From NCBI GenBank assembly GCA_003049465.1, contig PYSS01000025.1:62001-126000 (forward strand): 64,000 nt of DNA. The letters are read 5' to 3'. The stretch comes from Magnaporthiopsis rhizophila. Taxonomy: Eukaryota > Ascomycota > Sordariomycetes > Magnaporthales > Magnaporthaceae. Of the stretch, positions 33,592-45,095 are shown piece after piece (the stretch's first letter is position 1; the number at the start of each line of letters is the position of its first letter). The translations under genes were made by a program, and so were the position numbers. Below the pieces are notes generated by a model, which saw only the letters and a program-made list of their open reading frames with translations, made no database searches and was not told where the DNA came from.

Positions 33592-36500
33592 ATGCGGGGA
33601 CTGCTACCGGGGCTACGGAGGCCCGACTCAGACTCCAACTCTGAGGAGCTGCCGATCGTCCTTTTCCCTGAGGGAATCAAGGTTCTATACGACGGCCCCG
33701 ACGCCGCGGTCGACGTCTGCTTTATCCACGGCCTAAACGGCGATCGCGAGAGAACCTGGACCGCCAACCGACAATCAGCGCCCTGGCCGAAGACGCTCCT
33801 CCCGTCCGAGCTCGAGGACGCCCGTATTTTCGTGTACGGCTACGATGCGTACGTTGTGCGAAAGGGCGTTGCCGCCTCGACCCGGTTGGTGGACCACGCT
33901 GCGAACCTCCTTGGCGACTTAACGTCGGATAGGGCCCGCTGCGGCGCATCGTCTCGCCCTCTCATCTTCGTCGCCCACAGCTTGGGTGGCCTCGTCTGCA
34001 AAAAGGCCATCCTTTTGTCGCGGAACAACCCCGAGCCCCATTTGCGCAGCATCTTCGAGCACACCAAAGGCGTCGTATTTATGGGCACCCCTCACAGGGG
34101 TTCCTGGCTGGCGTACTGGGCCAACCTGTCCGCTTCGGTGCTAGGCCTCGTTAAGTCTGCGAACAGGTCGCTGCTAACGACCCTGCAGCAGGATGATCAG
34201 CTTCTTGAGACCATCCAATGCGACTTCTGGGCCATGGTGCGCGAACAACGTGAGGCTGGCAGGGCTCTTGAGGTCACATGCTTCTTTGAGGGGCTACCCT
34301 CGTCCGTCTTAGGAAAAACCGTTACGGTAGTGTCCAAGGAATCGGCCACCCTTGAGGGGTACAGTTCTTTCAGCATTCACGCCGATCATCGCGACATGGT
34401 GAGGTACGGCTCAGCCGAAGATAACGGATTTAAGAGGCTCCTCGGCGAGCTGACGAGATGGCGAGACCAAGCAAGGGATTCGGCGGCTAGCCAGCCTCCG
34501 TCGACAGAAGCACAGATCCACGGGCCAGTTGGCTCATCTTTTTACAACTATGGCGGCGACCAAGTCAATGCACCTGGTGGTATTGTGAACATCAGCAGAG
34601 GCAGTGGCAGTGGCATCCACCTTCCTGGGGCTACGTTCCATGGGCCTGTATCCTTCGGTAAATGCGCTCCTGCCGGTACCAATCCTTCCTTCATGGCTAA
34701 TTAATTGCTTAGGAGTCCCCGGTAAGGACCGCCAGGTCGACGAGGTTGATGAAGTTACTACGGAAAAAGCAGGTTCGTGCCGCCATTCGCATAACTTCCA
34801 TCCCACACTTCCATCACATCTGGACCTCCTTTTGCCGAAGAAGCCGCCGCAAGACTGACGGCTGACGAGCACAGCCTGCCTCCGTTTTCTCGGCTTCCGC
34901 AATATCGACGTTCGGCAGCACGACATAGCCGCTGCGTATCCAGGCACATGCGACTGGCTGTTCGGCACCGCCCAGTTCCGGAAGTGGCGCGACCGCGCCG
35001 ACTTACCAGCCCATAATGGTGTGCTCTGGATCAAGGGCAAGCCGGGCGCGGGCAAATCGACCCTGATGAAGCATGCTTTGCGCCACTGCGAGGAGGTTTT
35101 CGACGACCACCTGATCGTGGCATATTTCTTCAATGCTCGAGGCGAGATTCTCGAGAAGACGCCTTTAGGCATGCTGCGGTCGATCGTATACCAGCTCCTC
35201 GATAAGGACGACACGCTGTACGAACGATTCCGCCCCATTTACAAGAAGCAGAGGATGCATCAGGAAGGGGAGTGGGCGTGGCCACGAGCACAACTGGAGG
35301 ATTTTATACGCTCGGTAGTTAACAAGCGGCAGTCGAAGCCACTCCTCCTCCTTGTCGACGCGCTCGACGAGTGTGACGACCGAGATGTTCGAGATGTTGT
35401 CGGCTTCCTTGAGCTTTTAAGCATCAAAGCCGTCCAAACCGGTGTTACGCTAAGGACCTGCCTCTCCAGCCGCCATTATCCCAACGTTAGCATGAGGAAG
35501 ACTTTAGAGTTGACCGTGGAGGCGAGCGCAGAGCACGAAAGGGATATTGCCACATATATCGAACAGAGGTTAGAAGGGCACGATGACGACATCAAGGCCA
35601 AAGTTCGGGGGAAAGCAGGCGGCATTTTCATGTGGGTCGTTATTGTGGTGTCGCTGCTCAACCAAGCCTACGACAACGGCCGTTTGGAGGCCATGCGCAA
35701 AGCACTCGACGAGGTGCCAGCCGATCTCGAGGAGGTGTTCAACAAGCTCCTAAGCAAAGTCGATCCGAACAAGGCTGAGACGATACGTATGCTCCAATGG
35801 GTACTGCTCAGTCGGCGGCCGCTGAAGCCCGAAGAGCTCTTCTTCGCCGTGCTAGCAGGAACGGCTCCGGAGTACAGTGGGCCGTGGGACCGATTAAAGG
35901 TCACCATGGCCACCATCCAACGACGCATCACCGCCTCGTCCAAGGGCCTCATTGAGGCGCGAACAGGAAATGCAGCGTTTGTGCAATTCATTCATCTATC
36001 GGTTAACGACTTCCTGTTGCGGAACAAGAGACTGCAGACGCTGGATCCGACGCTGGAGCCAGACCCGATCAGTGCTAGCCACGGGCAGCTGTGGGATCGC
36101 TGCCGTTCCTTTATCCAGCAACTAGACACTACATCAACGAGCGAGCAGCATATGAGGCAGTTGAGCGACAACTATCCATTTTTGCAATACGCAGCGTGCT
36201 ACGTATTCGATCATGCGGAGAAGGCGCTGTCCGGAGGGGCAATGCGAGAGGAGATTGTACGATGGCTGCAAATGCGAAACGACTGGTTTGAGTGGTGGAA
36301 AAAATATCTATCGACGGTCGACAATTCTCGCGAGCATTCATACCCGAAGCGTAATATGGATGCAGGACTCCTTTACGTGTTGTCGATTCGTGGCCACCAA
36401 AAGTTAGTCACCGTTGTTCTAGCAGGAGGCAACGCCGACGTCAACACGCAGGGCGGGGAGTACGGCAACGCGCTGCAGGTCGCTTCTTATCATGGACATG

Positions 36501-37201
36501 CCGAAATCGTGCGGCAGCTGCTCGAACACGGCGCCGACGTTAACGCGCAAGGCGGACGCCTCGGCAACGCGCTGCAGGTCGCTTCTTATCATGGACATGC
36601 CGAAATCGTGCGGCAGCTGCTCGAACACGGCGCCGACGTTAACGCGCAAGGCGGACGCCTCGGCAACGCGCTGCAAGCCGCTGCTTATTTTGAGCGTGCC
36701 GAAATCATACAAAAGCTGCTCGAGCGCGGTGCCGACGTTAACGCGCAAGGCGGACTTCTGGGCAATGCGCTACAAGCCGCTGCTTCTGAGGGATACACCG
36801 AAATCGTGCGGCAGCTGCTCCAACTCGGCGCCGACGTTAACGCGCAAGGCGGGCGATACGGCAACGCGCTGCAAGCCGCTTCTAATCGAGGACACGCCGA
36901 AATCATACAACAGCTGCTCGAACGCGGCGCCGACGTCAACGCGCAGGGCGGCTATTACGGCAACGCGTTGCAAGCCGCTTCTGCTGGAAAACACGCCGAA
37001 ATCGTGCGTTTGCTGCTCGAACGCGGCGCCGATGTTAACGCGCAGGGCGGCTATTACGGCAGCGCGTTGGAAGCTGCTTCTGTTCAAAATTACGGCGGAA
37101 TCGTGCGGCAGCTGCTCGAGCACGGCGCCGACGCTAACGCGCCGACGTCCACGGGCCCGATTGCTCAAACGAAGTCGTCGCGGAGACGGTGCTGCATTTG
37201 A
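33592..37201 (+). CDS. NLR: alpha/beta-hydrolase (SesB-like) - NACHT - ankyrin protein
   Basis: Fungal NOD-like receptor, 1150 aa; predicted exons 33592-34657, 34713-34772, 34875-37201 (introns 55 and 102 nt). Effector domain, residues about 30-300: a serine hydrolase with oxyanion region CFIHGLNGDRERTW, nucleophile elbow VAHSLGG (Ser130) and a late His in SIHADHRDMVRYG, typical of the SesB/lipase-like class. A Gly/Asn-rich linker follows (about 310-356; YNYGGDQVNAPGGIVN, LPGATFHGPVSFG). The spliced linker then gives KAACLRFLGFRNIDVRQHDI and CDWLFGTAQFRKW, the usual lead-in to fungal NACHT. Walker A GKPGAGKST (430-438) and Walker B LLLLVDALDECDD (about 532-544). The C-terminus has one degenerate plus seven regular ankyrin repeats (from residue 906). 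Expected role: ligand sensing by the repeats, oligomerisation by NACHT, activation of the hydrolase. Target unknown. The next gene in the same direction encodes a HET protein. Confidence 0.88.
36464..37156 (+). repeat. Seven 99-bp tandem ankyrin repeats
   Basis: Units begin at 36464, 36563, 36662, 36761, 36860, 36959 and 37058, each 99 bp (33 codons). Units 1 and 2 are identical over all 99 bases by eye. The backbone GNALQ-A-S...AEIV-LLE-GADVNAQGG is nearly invariant, while a few positions vary strongly (YHGH, YFER, SEGY, NRGH, AGKH, VQNY). A degenerate unit precedes the array (about 36359-36463). Confidence 0.95.
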
Positions 37202-37778
37202 CACGGCTTTGGTTGTAAGCGATTCTGCCGCTCACGCGTTGGTTCATAATCCGGTTTCCTAAAAGCTAATACTTGGTTCTTCCAGGATTGCAGCAGCTTG
37301 GCATTGCGGCATTAGGAGTCGATGCTTGGCGGACATTTGGCGCGTGGCTAGGTTTTCGCGAGCCGTTCGATACAATTCTTGCACGGCGATGTACATGCCA
37401 AATCCCTTTCCGCGCTTTCTTTCTGTTTTTTTTTCTCTCTTTATATTTTGTATTATAACGTGCCACAGGAAAAGCGTGGGGGAAGCAGTTAATTTATACT
37501 TACTAATTAAATTCTCGCACCTTTTCAATGATTCGCCTTTTTTTCTCACTGGCACAAGCACTAGTATATGGGCCCAGCAAAGCGGCCTTGCCCCATTTAA
37601 CAATCTTTCCCCACGTTAATTGGTTAATACCTACGTACGATTGCTCATCGAGCAGGAATCAGTACATGTAAGCGCTCTCGACAATATAAGTAAGTGCAGC
37701 TTGTTCCTTGCCCCGCTTCCATCAGGGACTTTCGTCGTCTCCCCTCTCTTCGCCCCCGCTTCTTCAGCCGCGTTGAAG
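37202..37778. other. Spacer between NLR and HET genes
   Basis: T- and C-rich leader-like DNA toward 37778. The frame of the HET gene is open upstream to an earlier ATG at 37620, but that part lacks coding character. Nothing else seen. Confidence 0.45.
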
Positions 37779-40134
37779 ATGGGCACAGTCATTAGGCATC
37801 TGGAGGTAACAGACAAGCTCCAGAACGACGATGATATCGAATGGATGTGCCACGTCGAAAGCGCTTCTGGGCTCTGTGGCAGTTGCCGGGCTGTTTTTCA
37901 CACGGGCATTGCGAGTACTAAACCCTGTCGTTTGGGCAGTATCCGGGTGGCCCACCATTGGACTCCGCAGAGTTTAGTCGCCGCAATCGAAAGCGGCTGC
38001 GTTCTTTGTTGCGGGAATTTCGACGTACCAAGCATTCGCCCGGTACTGCAAGAGGCAATAAGGAAATCCGACATGTTTGGGCACGGGAAAAAACCAGTTA
38101 CGATATTCAGGTTCGGCGCCCACCGGGGACCTCCAGGCTTCGCAGACCTTTCAATCCAATATTACGCTGGGGCGAACACCTGGGACCGAGAGAGCATTGG
38201 CCTACTGTCTGCTTCTGAAAGCTGGATAGGCCGTTACCGTTACGCAACCGGCCCAGGTATGGCATTCTTATTTAGATATCATTGGGTTGGATAAAGCTAA
38301 CCTACTGACCGTCAAAGCGCTGTCTCCCTTTCAAACTGCACCAGCCCCTCCTCCGGAAATGTTCCTGGACTGGGTACTTCATTGTGCAAATACTTGCCGG
38401 CACAATCACTCAGGCTGTGGGATCTATCGAGGAATAAAGCGCCAACATCCACGGCGCATCCTGGAAGTCGGGGAATCGCACTTAGTCCTCCAGCAGCTCG
38501 GAGATGGCTGGCAGGAGACCTACATCACCATCAGCCATCGCTGGTCGGTCCCTGGGAGACCAAGCCCACCAAAACTCCATCGGACCAACGAAGCGGAGAT
38601 GCGGTCAGTTGGCATCCCACTCGGCTCGCTACCTCCCGCATTCCGGGACGCCGCCGCCCTCGCTCGCCACCTGGGCGTAAGATATCTCTGGATCGATTCC
38701 TTGTGTATCTTCCAAGACTCGGCAGCCGACTGGGAACGCGAAGCCGCCCTGATGGGAGATGTTTATGGTGGGGGCTTCTTCAACATTGCGGTTGCGGACG
38801 AGGAGTCTCACCAGGAAGGCTGGATCCGGCGGCAACAACGTGTGCTAGTACCCGTTATAGCATCACCAAGCAACCCGGCTCTCCAGAATGTGTGGGGAGA
38901 AGGGTGTTCCAAAACCGGGTTCGAGCCAATCATGCTGCACGATCGAGAAGTGTTCCGGGAGTACATCCTCAAGTCGATGCTGTTCACCCGCGGCTGGGTG
39001 CACCAGGAGGTGATGCTGGCGCCTGCGAACCTTTATTTGAGTCGGCATCAGGCTTGGTGGTACTGCCCTCCGCACTTTTGCAGCGAAACCTATCCGATGG
39101 GCGCACCGCCTTTTATCATGACATTCGGCCTCGCTAATTTGCGGTATCTAGCTCTCCCGCCTGAACTTACCGGGGAGAGACAACAGCCAGCCTGGGACTC
39201 CTGGTGTTTTTTGATCCTTGCGTTCTCAAGGGCCGAGTTCACCCACTGGTCTGATCGGACCAAAGCTCTCGCTGGTGTGGTCAGCGTTCTGTCTTCTGAT
39301 TTCGGCGCTTACTGCGCGGGACTCTGGTACATGCCGCAAAACCCGACCCGCGCCGGCTACGACTTCGTAGCCCAGCTGTTATGGCGACGTCAGAACAGTC
39401 TCGATTCTCGGCGGCGGACCTCCACCGAGGACGGCATTGGTGACAAAACTACGCCAGGGTCTGGAAGTGTCATTGTCCCAACATGGTCATGGATTAGCTG
39501 TCCAAACTCAGTTCGCTATGAAGTTTTCACGGGGCCCTACCGCTCCTTTGTCCGACTCGCTACTCCACCAGACATCGAGAACCTCGACCAGTTCGGATGG
39601 CCTCGGACGCGCGAGACAGCGACATTACATGTTACCGCTGTCCTGGTTCCTTTGGCACCCAACCCCCAGTTTACACCCATGAGAACATGCCTGGCTGGCC
39701 CCTTGATCCCTGCCGACGGCGAAAGGACTGCAAGGCTCGCTTCGATCTTGTTCGACTGCGACGAGGAGCTCGAGGAGATGAAGACACAGTGTGAAACCTC
39801 TAACGGGAGCACGAGTGGCTATTTCTTCTTCCCCTTTGTTTATTTCAAGGCACGAGGGATGCATGGCCTGGTGATCAAGGAGGAGCAGAAGGAGTGCTCA
39901 CAGGCCATGGATGAGCGCCGCTTCTTCCGGAGGATTGGGTACTTCGCCATGACCAACAGCTCTCCGGGACCGAACGAGCATCACATGGAATATCCACAGG
40001 AAACCTGGAGCTACATGTTTGGCGACTGGAGCCTTGCCAGGCTAGGGAGGACGGCAGTTCGCGAGCTCGGTTTGTGTGATGATTGGATGGTGGCCAACGA
40101 AGAACCGGAACTTGACGACATTTACTTGATTTGA
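37779..40134 (+). CDS. HET-domain protein, next to the NLR
   Basis: HET domains mediate heterokaryon incompatibility cell death in filamentous ascomycetes and carry a TIR-like fold. Predicted exons 37779-38256 and 38318-40134 (61-nt intron with GCTAAC branch), 764 aa. The N-terminal part has paired cysteines (SGLCGSCRAVF, GCVLCC) of the kind often found before HET domains. HET core from about residue 226: YITISHRWS, then AFRDAAALARHLGVRYLWID with SLCIFQDSAADWEREAALMG, NIAVAD, and later RGWVHQEVML. The C-terminal half has no recognised domain. Start at 37779 (MGTVIRHLEV) is preferred; an in-frame ATG at 37620 would add 53 unlikely residues. The downstream orientation, same as the NLR and 577 bp away, invites a functional link, but that is inference. 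Confidence 0.87.
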
Positions 40135-40661
40135 TGAGCTGTGGCAGACCTTCCGGTCAAAACAAAGGATACGAATTTACTGTTTAACTTTTCCGCCACC
40201 GGGTGCTCCAAAATAGCTCCTAGTAAAACGCACGCCTTTATCTCCGTCTGAAGACGATACCCATGAAGCACCGCCAAGGACGAAAATAGCTTCGTTTACA
40301 CGCCGGCGACAACTCTATACAGCTGTACAGTACGCCCTTGCACTGCCCACAAGAGTAGCACGATCGCCTGTTGGCTGAGCCTCGTGAGCTTGCGGTGATG
40401 CGACTTCCGCCGGATCCCCAGCCGCCATGCCCTGGGCGATTGGCGGGGACGGGAATCAACCTGACGAGAAACCGCCCAGGCCCCGTCGCGCTCTAGGTTG
40501 CGTTGTATCCCCCATTTTTAGATCGCATGGGTTCCCGGCTTGTTTCCACATATGTGCAGCCACTATATGTGCTGTGAGTTGTTCGATGCTACTTCCCACC
40601 TACGTACTTCTAGGAAGCTGTACCTAGGGTAGGTGCCTACCTTACCTATATCCTGCCCACC
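40135..40661. other. Intergenic between HET gene and pseudokinase
   Basis: No gene seen. Contains a dense group of TACCTA/TAGGTA-type palindromic hexamers (about 40600-40650), shared with other upstream regions in this window. Confidence 0.45.
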
Positions 40662-41619
40662 TTGAGCACTCAAACGACACCTCAGTTACGGACCTACTCA
40701 TCGTCAGCTTTCGGAGATCAATTCCCACTCGCCAAAAACTTGAACTGCAACACAATCCTCTTGAACGATGAACAGCTCCGTGGAGGGCGCCATGGGCCGC
40801 TCTTCGCCGCCGTGGACCCAGAGACAGGAGAAATTCGCGCCGCCGAGCGTCTCGACCTGGAGCAGCTGGCACTGGAAAAGGCTATATCGCAGCTCCAGCT
40901 AAGGCCGAAAGACAGTGACAGCCTCTTTTATCCTGTCGTGGCCTACGTCGGGTACCGGCGCCAAGACGGCCTCGCTCACCTCGCGACCGAGGTGCACAAC
41001 TGCCGGACCCTTTCCGACCAGATAAAACACGACGGGGCGCCGCTGCCTATAAACGCCGTCCGCTGGTTTCTCAGCAGCATCGTGCGGGGGCTTGAAGAGT
41101 TGTACGTCAACCAGGGCCTGACCGTCGTCTTCCTCGACGCCGGCGAGATCCGGATCGGCCGTCTCGTCTTGCCCCTGATTGAGGGTCCCATTCTCGACAT
41201 CACCGTCACGAGCCGGCCTTTCCTCTCCACCGCCCTGACGCTGCCCGAGCTGGCGTTGGATGGCCAGGCTGGCGGCGGCAGCCTACGGAGGGCGGACGTC
41301 TGGCTGCTCGGCATCGTGGCGGCCCAGATGGTGACGGGCAGGCACGACCTCGTCGCCGATTATGCGGCGGCCACCTCGCTGGGAATGGAGATCGCCAAGC
41401 AGGGCCCTGTGGGTGACGCCCTTGGAACTGCTGGTCCCCGACTATAGGCAGTACGACATGCTGGCTGACGACTCGGATGCGCTGGACTTTTTGCGGCGGT
41501 GCGTGGCTGTAAAAAGCGAAGATCAGCCGAGCGTTGCGGAGCTCCGCGACACTGCATGCCTTCTAGGCTTGGGCAGGGGACGGGAAAGGATACAATGTGA
41601 GGTGCATGAGCGGGATTGA
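40662..41619 (+). pseudogene. Degenerate protein kinase (pseudokinase) with frameshift
   Basis: The main frame (open from about 40662 to 41446) reads as the middle of a eukaryotic-type kinase: LRGGRHGPLFAAVDPETGEI in place of a Gly-rich loop, WFLSSIVRGLEELYVNQGL before the catalytic loop, GLTVVFLDAGEIRIGRL where HxDxxxxN would be, and ADVWLLGIVAAQMVTGRHD, the C-lobe helix F region. The HRD Asp, metal-binding Asn and DFG are not recognisable. Between about 41400 and 41425 the frame shifts; the C-lobe continues as LELLVPDYRQYDML and DALDFLRRCVAVK to a stop at 41617-41619. No ATG precedes the first segment in its frame, so a start exon is missing or lost. Either a decayed gene or a pseudokinase with one indel or sequencing error. 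It lies inside the HET/NLR island. Confidence 0.5.
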
Positions 41620-42195
41620 AGCGTTAATGTGAATACCAAGTCGCTGATAGTTACTCGCCTTTGTGATCCGGACTCGGGTTGTAGCTGGGCGGCCTCACCT
41701 TGCTGCCGGTGGTGGTCGTCCTCCTCAACCGAGGTTTCTGGCTCATGCCGCCAGTGCCGAACGTTGATGAAACCCCCAGCCGACAATAATGTCCGAGAAT
41801 CGCTGCGGTCGCAGTGTCGTTTTCGCTGTGGAAGGAGCCGTGACCGCGCACGTCAATCGGGTGCGCAGTTGCTCCCAGGCAATCTACAACGTGTCATGCT
41901 GAGAGAATGGGTCAGAGCAGCTCATAAGAAGAGCATCGGGGAGGGAAAGGTGCTGGAAGTTTCCTTTGTGAAGCCAGAGAAACCCCGCCAAGCCAGCTCC
42001 GTCAGGGACCGACCCACGTGTTAGGGCGATATTGATCCTGCTCGATTGAGTTACCCCTAATGGGCGGCCTCAAGGAGACCAACACCAAAAATGTCAGCTC
42101 TGTTCAAGCTCGGCCAGCGTTCAAACAAAGCACAGAACTTCTCTTTCTCAAATAGCCAGATAGCCAAATAGACCAAATTCCCACCAAACTCAATC
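41620..42195. other. Spacer upstream of WW-domain gene
   Basis: No gene recognised. The last 80 bases are A/C-rich (leader-like) before ATG 42196. Confidence 0.45.
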
Positions 42196-42885
42196 ATGGA
42201 CAATCCGACAACCATGGAAAACCCCAATAAGCCCTCGCCCGAGCAGCTCGAGAAGATCCGGCTCTCAACCCGGAACCTCGGCGTGCCCGACCGCTACACA
42301 GAGCATTTCACAGAGAAGGGCGTGGCCTACTACTGCCAGCACGTTACCCGGACCGTCTCGTACCTGCACCCGGCCAAGTTCAGGGCCCTGCAGGCCGCCG
42401 GCGTCCTAGACCCGTCCGCCTCGGACCTGCCCGCCTTCGCGCTGCAGCTCGACGCCGACGACTACCCCCTGCCCGAGCACTGGGAGCGGCGGCGCGACGG
42501 CCAAGACCGCGTCTACTACCTCGACCACGAGTCCAAGACGACCCAGTGGCAGCACCCGGAGTACGAGGCCGCGCTGAAAAAGGCGCGCGAGGCAGGTCGC
42601 GAGGGCGAGCCGTCATCCATGCAAAACACTAGCTGCCGCAAGCTCCTGCGCGAGTGGGAGGAGGACTACACGGCCGAGGGCGTCCTGCCGCCGTGGATTC
42701 TAGAGGAAGTGACGGCGCCGACCGAGGGCAGCGGGCTGGAGCCGCGGAAATACTGGGTCAACTACAAGACGGGCGACAAGAGCGAGTCCCAAAGCCCGTT
42801 TGACGCGCACGAGGCCCGCACGCGCATCAGGGAGAGGAAGAGGCAGGGGCTGCCGACGTACTGCGAGCCCAGGGTGAAGATGTAA
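42196..42885 (+). CDS. WW-domain protein of unknown function
   Basis: Single-exon gene, 229 aa. The central WW domain is clear: LPEHWERRRDGQDRVYYLDH followed by ESKTTQWQHP (about residues 93-122), with both Trp, the aromatic pair and the final Pro. The N-terminal segment GVPDRYTEHFTEKGVAYYCQ-HVTRTVSYLHP and the C-terminal WILEEV...KYWVNYKTGDKSESQSP look like two further, degenerate WW units, so the protein may be a triple WW-like scaffold. No catalytic domain. WW domains bind Pro-rich or phospho-Ser/Pro ligands. A second in-frame ATG (42214) is a possible alternative start. It sits between the pseudokinase and the 2EXR gene; no link to them is shown. Confidence 0.75.
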   Translation: MDNPTTMENPNKPSPEQLEKIRLSTRNLGVPDRYTEHFTEKGVAYYCQHVTRTVSYLHPAKFRALQAAGVLDPSASDLPAFALQLDADDYPLPEHWERRRDGQDRVYYLDHESKTTQWQHPEYEAALKKAREAGREGEPSSMQNTSCRKLLREWEEDYTAEGVLPPWILEEVTAPTEGSGLEPRKYWVNYKTGDKSESQSPFDAHEARTRIRERKRQGLPTYCEPRVKM

Positions 42886-43438
42886 GAGCCATGGGTTTTA
42901 AAGCATTGCTTTGTTGGCGTTTTTGTCCGGTTTTTTTTATTTATCGGCTCTTCCAAACAGGCCTCAGATTGTGATATCAATACCGCTTAACAGTCTCCTT
43001 TATTCGTCCCCCGGTACGTCTCGACCTCTGGGTGTCGGGCAGTTGGAAGAAATATATAAAGGCTGAACTCGGGGTACATAAGGCTGGTGCGACGCAGTAC
43101 TAGGACCTTTCATTAAGTATCGTATACATAATTTATATATGTATTTACCGCAATTTCCAGTTTACTACCTCCCACTCTAACAGTTATCCGTTAAATCTTC
43201 CATTTCCATCTGCTGGGAATTTTAAATAGTCGCCTGCCGTCGCGATCATTGCAGCTGCCTTATCACTGGGCTGTTCGCGGTGGACCCCTCGGATTACCCT
43301 TCGCATCAGCCTGGGTTAGGCACCCGCTAGCGCGGGTGTCTACCGTACTATTTAATTCCCCATTCCCTTCCTGTCAGACGCTCCATGGCTGGCAAGGTCC
43401 CAGGCAGCGTTTCCTGCACATAGCCTGAGTTTACGACC
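42886..43438. other. Intergenic
   Basis: AT-rich, with a T-run near 42931; contains the 3' UTR of the WW gene and the promoter of the 2EXR gene. No gene recognised. Confidence 0.45.
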
Positions 43439-44797
43439 ATGGAACTCTTCAACGACAGCCACTTCTCGACGCACCAAGTCCGTGACGATGCGTTGTTCCT
43501 CCCATTCCCCCGGCTGCCCTTGGAGCTGCGATGGTGCATCTGGCGGCATTATCTGCGCCGGTCCCGGTTCATCCCCATCCGCATCAGCCCAGGCCCCAAC
43601 CACTCGGACTACTCTGCCAAGAACGGCCTGGGGAAGATCATCAGCGGGAGGTGCAGATTCTACGTCTGCTATTACGGCTCATCCCTGAGCCCGCTGCTGA
43701 GGGTCAGCAGCGAGGCTAGAAAGGCCGCCCTCGACTTCTACCGCGTCCACCTCCCGCTCTCGTACTCCCCACCCCCTCACCGCCAGGACGAGCCGCCCCC
43801 GTGCCTTTACGTGAACCCCGAGCACGACGTCTTGGCCCCCGTCGAGTTCCCGGACGACGGCGTGCGCCACTGGAGGCCCTGGAACCTGGCCAATTTCTTG
43901 CACGACGTCAAGGCCTACGATCCCAAGGACGTCGGTGTCGTGCACCTGGCGCTGCGGCCCAACTCGAGCTTTTTCCACCGCCCGGAGGACCACCAGTTCT
44001 CGAGCGATGGCTTGTTATCCAAGGACGAGTTTCGCCAGAAGCTGCTCCGCGCCATCGACCCGCAGGCTGCAGTGGCGCTTCACGGCATGCTGGAGAACAG
44101 CCTGAGCTCGGTCTTCTTTCTCAAACACATCCCGCTGGACTACTACAGCACAAGAGTGCTCATGCCTTCGGACACGTCTCGTCCCTTCGCGGCACGATTC
44201 CTGCGCGGCTTCCCGCTTCGCCGCCATCTGGAGGCCGTCACCGACTTCGACTGGCTCGAGGCCGATCCCAGGCCTGTAGAGACGGACCTAAAAGGGTTAG
44301 CCTCGTACGGCGGCGGCGATCCCGGCGGCTGCTACGACGGTTGGCTCCACGTCGAGGAGGCCCTAGGCGTCCGGCGCCAACTCCCCGTCGACTTTCTTAT
44401 CTGCCCCGCCGTGAACTGGAGGGTGGCATCTCCCCAAGACATTCCGGAGCCGAGCGGGCAGGCTGCCGGTAAGCAGTTGTGGCGAGCAAAACAGCCCCAT
44501 ACTCGCGACGGCCTCGCGAGGTTTCTGGCACACGAGCAGGAGAAGTGGGACGGGGCTGGCGACTGGGTGGAAAAGGAGAGGCTTCGTCTGCAGAGCCTGG
44601 GCCGCCTCCCGGGCGACTTGCCTCGGCAAGAAACACCAGAGGGACTGGAAAGCAAGGCCCAGTCGGTGGTTGGTGCGTGGGTGCTCCCGCGGCGCAGCGT
44701 GTCTGGAGGGACCGGCGCTGATGGGGGGGCCTTGGCCAAGTATGATTCCTCGGCGGGCCGGCCAGGCCTGATTGTTTTCAAATATGCCGTGGCGTGA
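43439..44797 (+). CDS. 2EXR-domain protein
   Basis: Single exon, 452 aa. Near the N-terminus FLPFPRLPLELRWCIWRHYL and the following R-rich segment fit the 2EXR domain, an F-box-like fungal family often expanded near HET and NLR genes. RVSSEARKAALDFYRVHLPL, a second conserved helix, follows, then CLYVNPEHDVLAP, the typical strand of this family. The rest (about 150-452) is not recognised; it ends with FKYAVA. Function in the family is unknown; the F-box resemblance suggests a protein-protein role. Confidence 0.75.
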   Translation: MELFNDSHFSTHQVRDDALFLPFPRLPLELRWCIWRHYLRRSRFIPIRISPGPNHSDYSAKNGLGKIISGRCRFYVCYYGSSLSPLLRVSSEARKAALDFYRVHLPLSYSPPPHRQDEPPPCLYVNPEHDVLAPVEFPDDGVRHWRPWNLANFLHDVKAYDPKDVGVVHLALRPNSSFFHRPEDHQFSSDGLLSKDEFRQKLLRAIDPQAAVALHGMLENSLSSVFFLKHIPLDYYSTRVLMPSDTSRPFAARFLRGFPLRRHLEAVTDFDWLEADPRPVETDLKGLASYGGGDPGGCYDGWLHVEEALGVRRQLPVDFLICPAVNWRVASPQDIPEPSGQAAGKQLWRAKQPHTRDGLARFLAHEQEKWDGAGDWVEKERLRLQSLGRLPGDLPRQETPEGLESKAQSVVGAWVLPRRSVSGGTGADGGALAKYDSSAGRPGLIVFKYAVA

Positions 44798-45095
44798 GCA
44801 GCAACCAGCCAAAAGGAAAAAGCCAACTACTTACTCCACCACCATTATGAAAACGACACGGCGAGGCTGATAACCCACTCTTTGCGGCGTTTGTTTGTAT
44901 ATTAGAGCTAGCTGCTAAATTCTAGCAGTTTTACTACGAGCCCTCTTGGCTATTATCTGCGCTGTGGTCGAGAAGCAGCGTTATCACTCCGACCTGATTT
45001 GTTTCTTTCGCGGTAATAGGAGGCGCGCCATTCTTGGCTCCATCAATTACGATTGTTAAGGTGGGCCTGTATTCCCATCCGGTTTGCGCGCCTAT

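Noticed and set aside
37620..37778. Upstream in-frame ATG of the first HET gene
   Set aside because: The extra 53 residues have no coding character and lie in a C/T-rich leader; MGTVIRHLEV at 37779 is a better start.
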